This document shows, piece after piece, positions 5,904-6,481 of a stretch of DNA of 6,481 bases. The DNA is from Actinomycetes bacterium. GTDB taxonomy: Bacteria; Actinomycetota; Acidimicrobiia; Acidimicrobiales; RAAP-2. The notes beneath the pieces are model-generated. The model did no database searches. It was not told where the DNA came from and worked only from the letters and a program-made list of their open reading frames with translations. The stretch is from the NCBI GenBank assembly GCA_021799915.1, contig JAJYZN010000156.1, positions 1 through 6,481 of the forward strand. Reading direction: 5' to 3'. Each line of letters opens with the position of its first letter. Position 1 is the first letter of the stretch. Position numbers and translations under genes: made by a program.

Positions 5904-6481
5904 CGTCGACTGGTCTCCCGGCGCCGGAGGAGCGGAACGAGCAGGCGAGCCGCCGCGACGACTGCCTCGGGGGACGGTACGTCGCCGCCGGCGAGACGCA
6001 CGATCATCCCGTCGGCTCCGGCGTCACGGAGGTCTGCGACCAGGGTGGCGCATCGCCCTGGATGAGGGAGGGCCCCTCTCCACACGACACCGGGCCTGGA
6101 GCGCCCGGGACCTCCGGGGGCATCCGAGGGGCGGCTTTTGGCAGGGGGCTGGTCGGCTGCCCGTGCCCGGTCGAGCCCTCCTGCCCGTGCCCGGTCGAGC
6201 CCGTCGCAGGCAGTGGCAACCTCGTCCGGGTCCCCCGAGACCACCCACGCGTCCGGGTCCCCTGGCACGCTCGATCGGTCTGGCTCCTGTCCTGCTCCTG
6301 CGAGCGGCGACGTACCGTCCCCCGGCGTCAACACGGCCAAGAGCAGGGGCCCCCCAGGGCGGCACGGTGCCGGTCGGTTGACCGCGTCCCGCAAGCGGTA
6401 GTGGGTTCCCTGGAAACTGACAGGTTCCGGCGAGAACAGCAGCCTGCAGACAGCGATGACCTCTGCCGTCATGCGGGCGGC
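5900..6481 (-). CDS. Luciferase-like (LLM-class) F420-dependent oxidoreductase, C-terminal part (start outside window)
   Basis: The frame is open to the right edge; 193 residues are visible before the stop. The first 45 or so show the late-barrel pattern of the LLM family: EVIAVCRLLFSPEPVSFQGTHYRLRDAV, then NRPAPCRPGGPLLLAV. This matches the usual 'region before P-x-P, then a PP(I/V)L(I/V) strand' of actinobacterial F420-dependent LLM enzymes. The end (DLRDAGADGMIVRLAGG, then a Leu/Val helix) fits the family's C-terminal strand and helix. Between them the protein is unusual: a Pro/Arg/Gly-rich stretch with an in-frame 8-residue duplication (GLDRARA-x twice) replaces the normal helical region. 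The N-terminal barrel with the active site is outside the window. The stop overlaps the acyltransferase start by 4 bp, implying one operon. The family call is moderately sure. F420 rather than FMN is inferred. A decaying, non-functional copy is possible. Confidence 0.72.
   Translation of the reverse strand, partial: AARMTAEVIAVCRLLFSPEPVSFQGTHYRLRDAVNRPAPCRPGGPLLLAVLTPGDGTSPLAGAGQEPDRSSVPGDPDAWVVSGDPDEVATACDGLDRARAGGLDRARAADQPPAKSRPSDAPGGPGRSRPGVVWRGALPHPGRCATLVADLRDAGADGMIVRLAGGDVPSPEAVVAAARLLVPLLRRRETSRR
6157..6202. repeat. 22-bp perfect direct repeat with 24-bp period inside the LLM gene
   Basis: The 22-mer beginning CTGCCCGTGCCCGG occurs at 6157-6178 and again at 6181-6202, separated by 2 bases. 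The 24-bp period is eight codons, so the duplication is in frame and encodes the repeated peptide GLDRARA in the oxidoreductase. It looks like a recent tandem duplication. Confidence 0.9.

Noticed and set aside
6157..6202. Possible CRISPR-like array
   Set aside because: There are only two copies of a 22-mer with a 2-base gap, inside a coding frame and in step with codons. There is no spacer structure.
5815..6381. Plus-strand 188-codon frame opposite the LLM gene
   Set aside because: It is Arg/Pro-rich with no recognisable motif. The minus-strand frame shows LLM family pattern at both ends and a start/stop overlap with the next gene.

Overview
This is a GC-rich, gene-dense bacterial window (roughly 70% G+C by eye), with GTG and TTG starts and overlapping start/stop codons. 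Two genes belong to families that usually use the deazaflavin cofactor F420: a PPOX-class split-barrel protein and a luciferase-like (LLM) oxidoreductase. With the base composition, this suggests a high-GC actinobacterium, possibly an uncultivated Acidimicrobiia-like lineage. The lineage is an inference and no marker gene settles it.

Layout. The left edge (2-469, +) holds the C-terminal part of a tyrosine/phosphoinositide phosphatase. It runs tail to tail into a minus-strand group: pterin-4a-carbinolamine dehydratase (423-704) is fused by a TTGA stop/start overlap to the class II fumarase gene fumC (701-2089), and endonuclease IV (nfo, 2222-3145) lies 132 bp upstream of fumC. A 100-bp divergent spacer with two different short tandem repeats separates nfo from a plus-strand PPOX-class gene (3246-3644). 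After a 78-bp convergent spacer with GC hairpins come two minus-strand genes joined by a GTGA overlap: a membrane O-acyltransferase with a C-terminal SGNH domain (3723-5903) and, upstream of it, the C-terminal part of an LLM-family oxidoreductase that leaves the window at the right edge (5900-6481).

How the genes fit together. The group is mainly housekeeping: TCA cycle (FumC), base-excision repair (Nfo), pterin recycling (PCD), cell-envelope acylation (acyltransferase-SGNH) and F420 redox chemistry. The two 4-bp start/stop overlaps imply translational coupling for fumC-PCD and LLM-acyltransferase, but I see no single pathway linking all the genes. I saw no tRNA, rRNA, CRISPR array, insertion sequence or phage gene. 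I found no clear undescribed system. The most noteworthy points are the paired tandem repeats in the nfo/PPOX spacer, Gly/Pro-rich in-frame insertions in Nfo and the LLM protein, and the coupling of PCD to fumarase.
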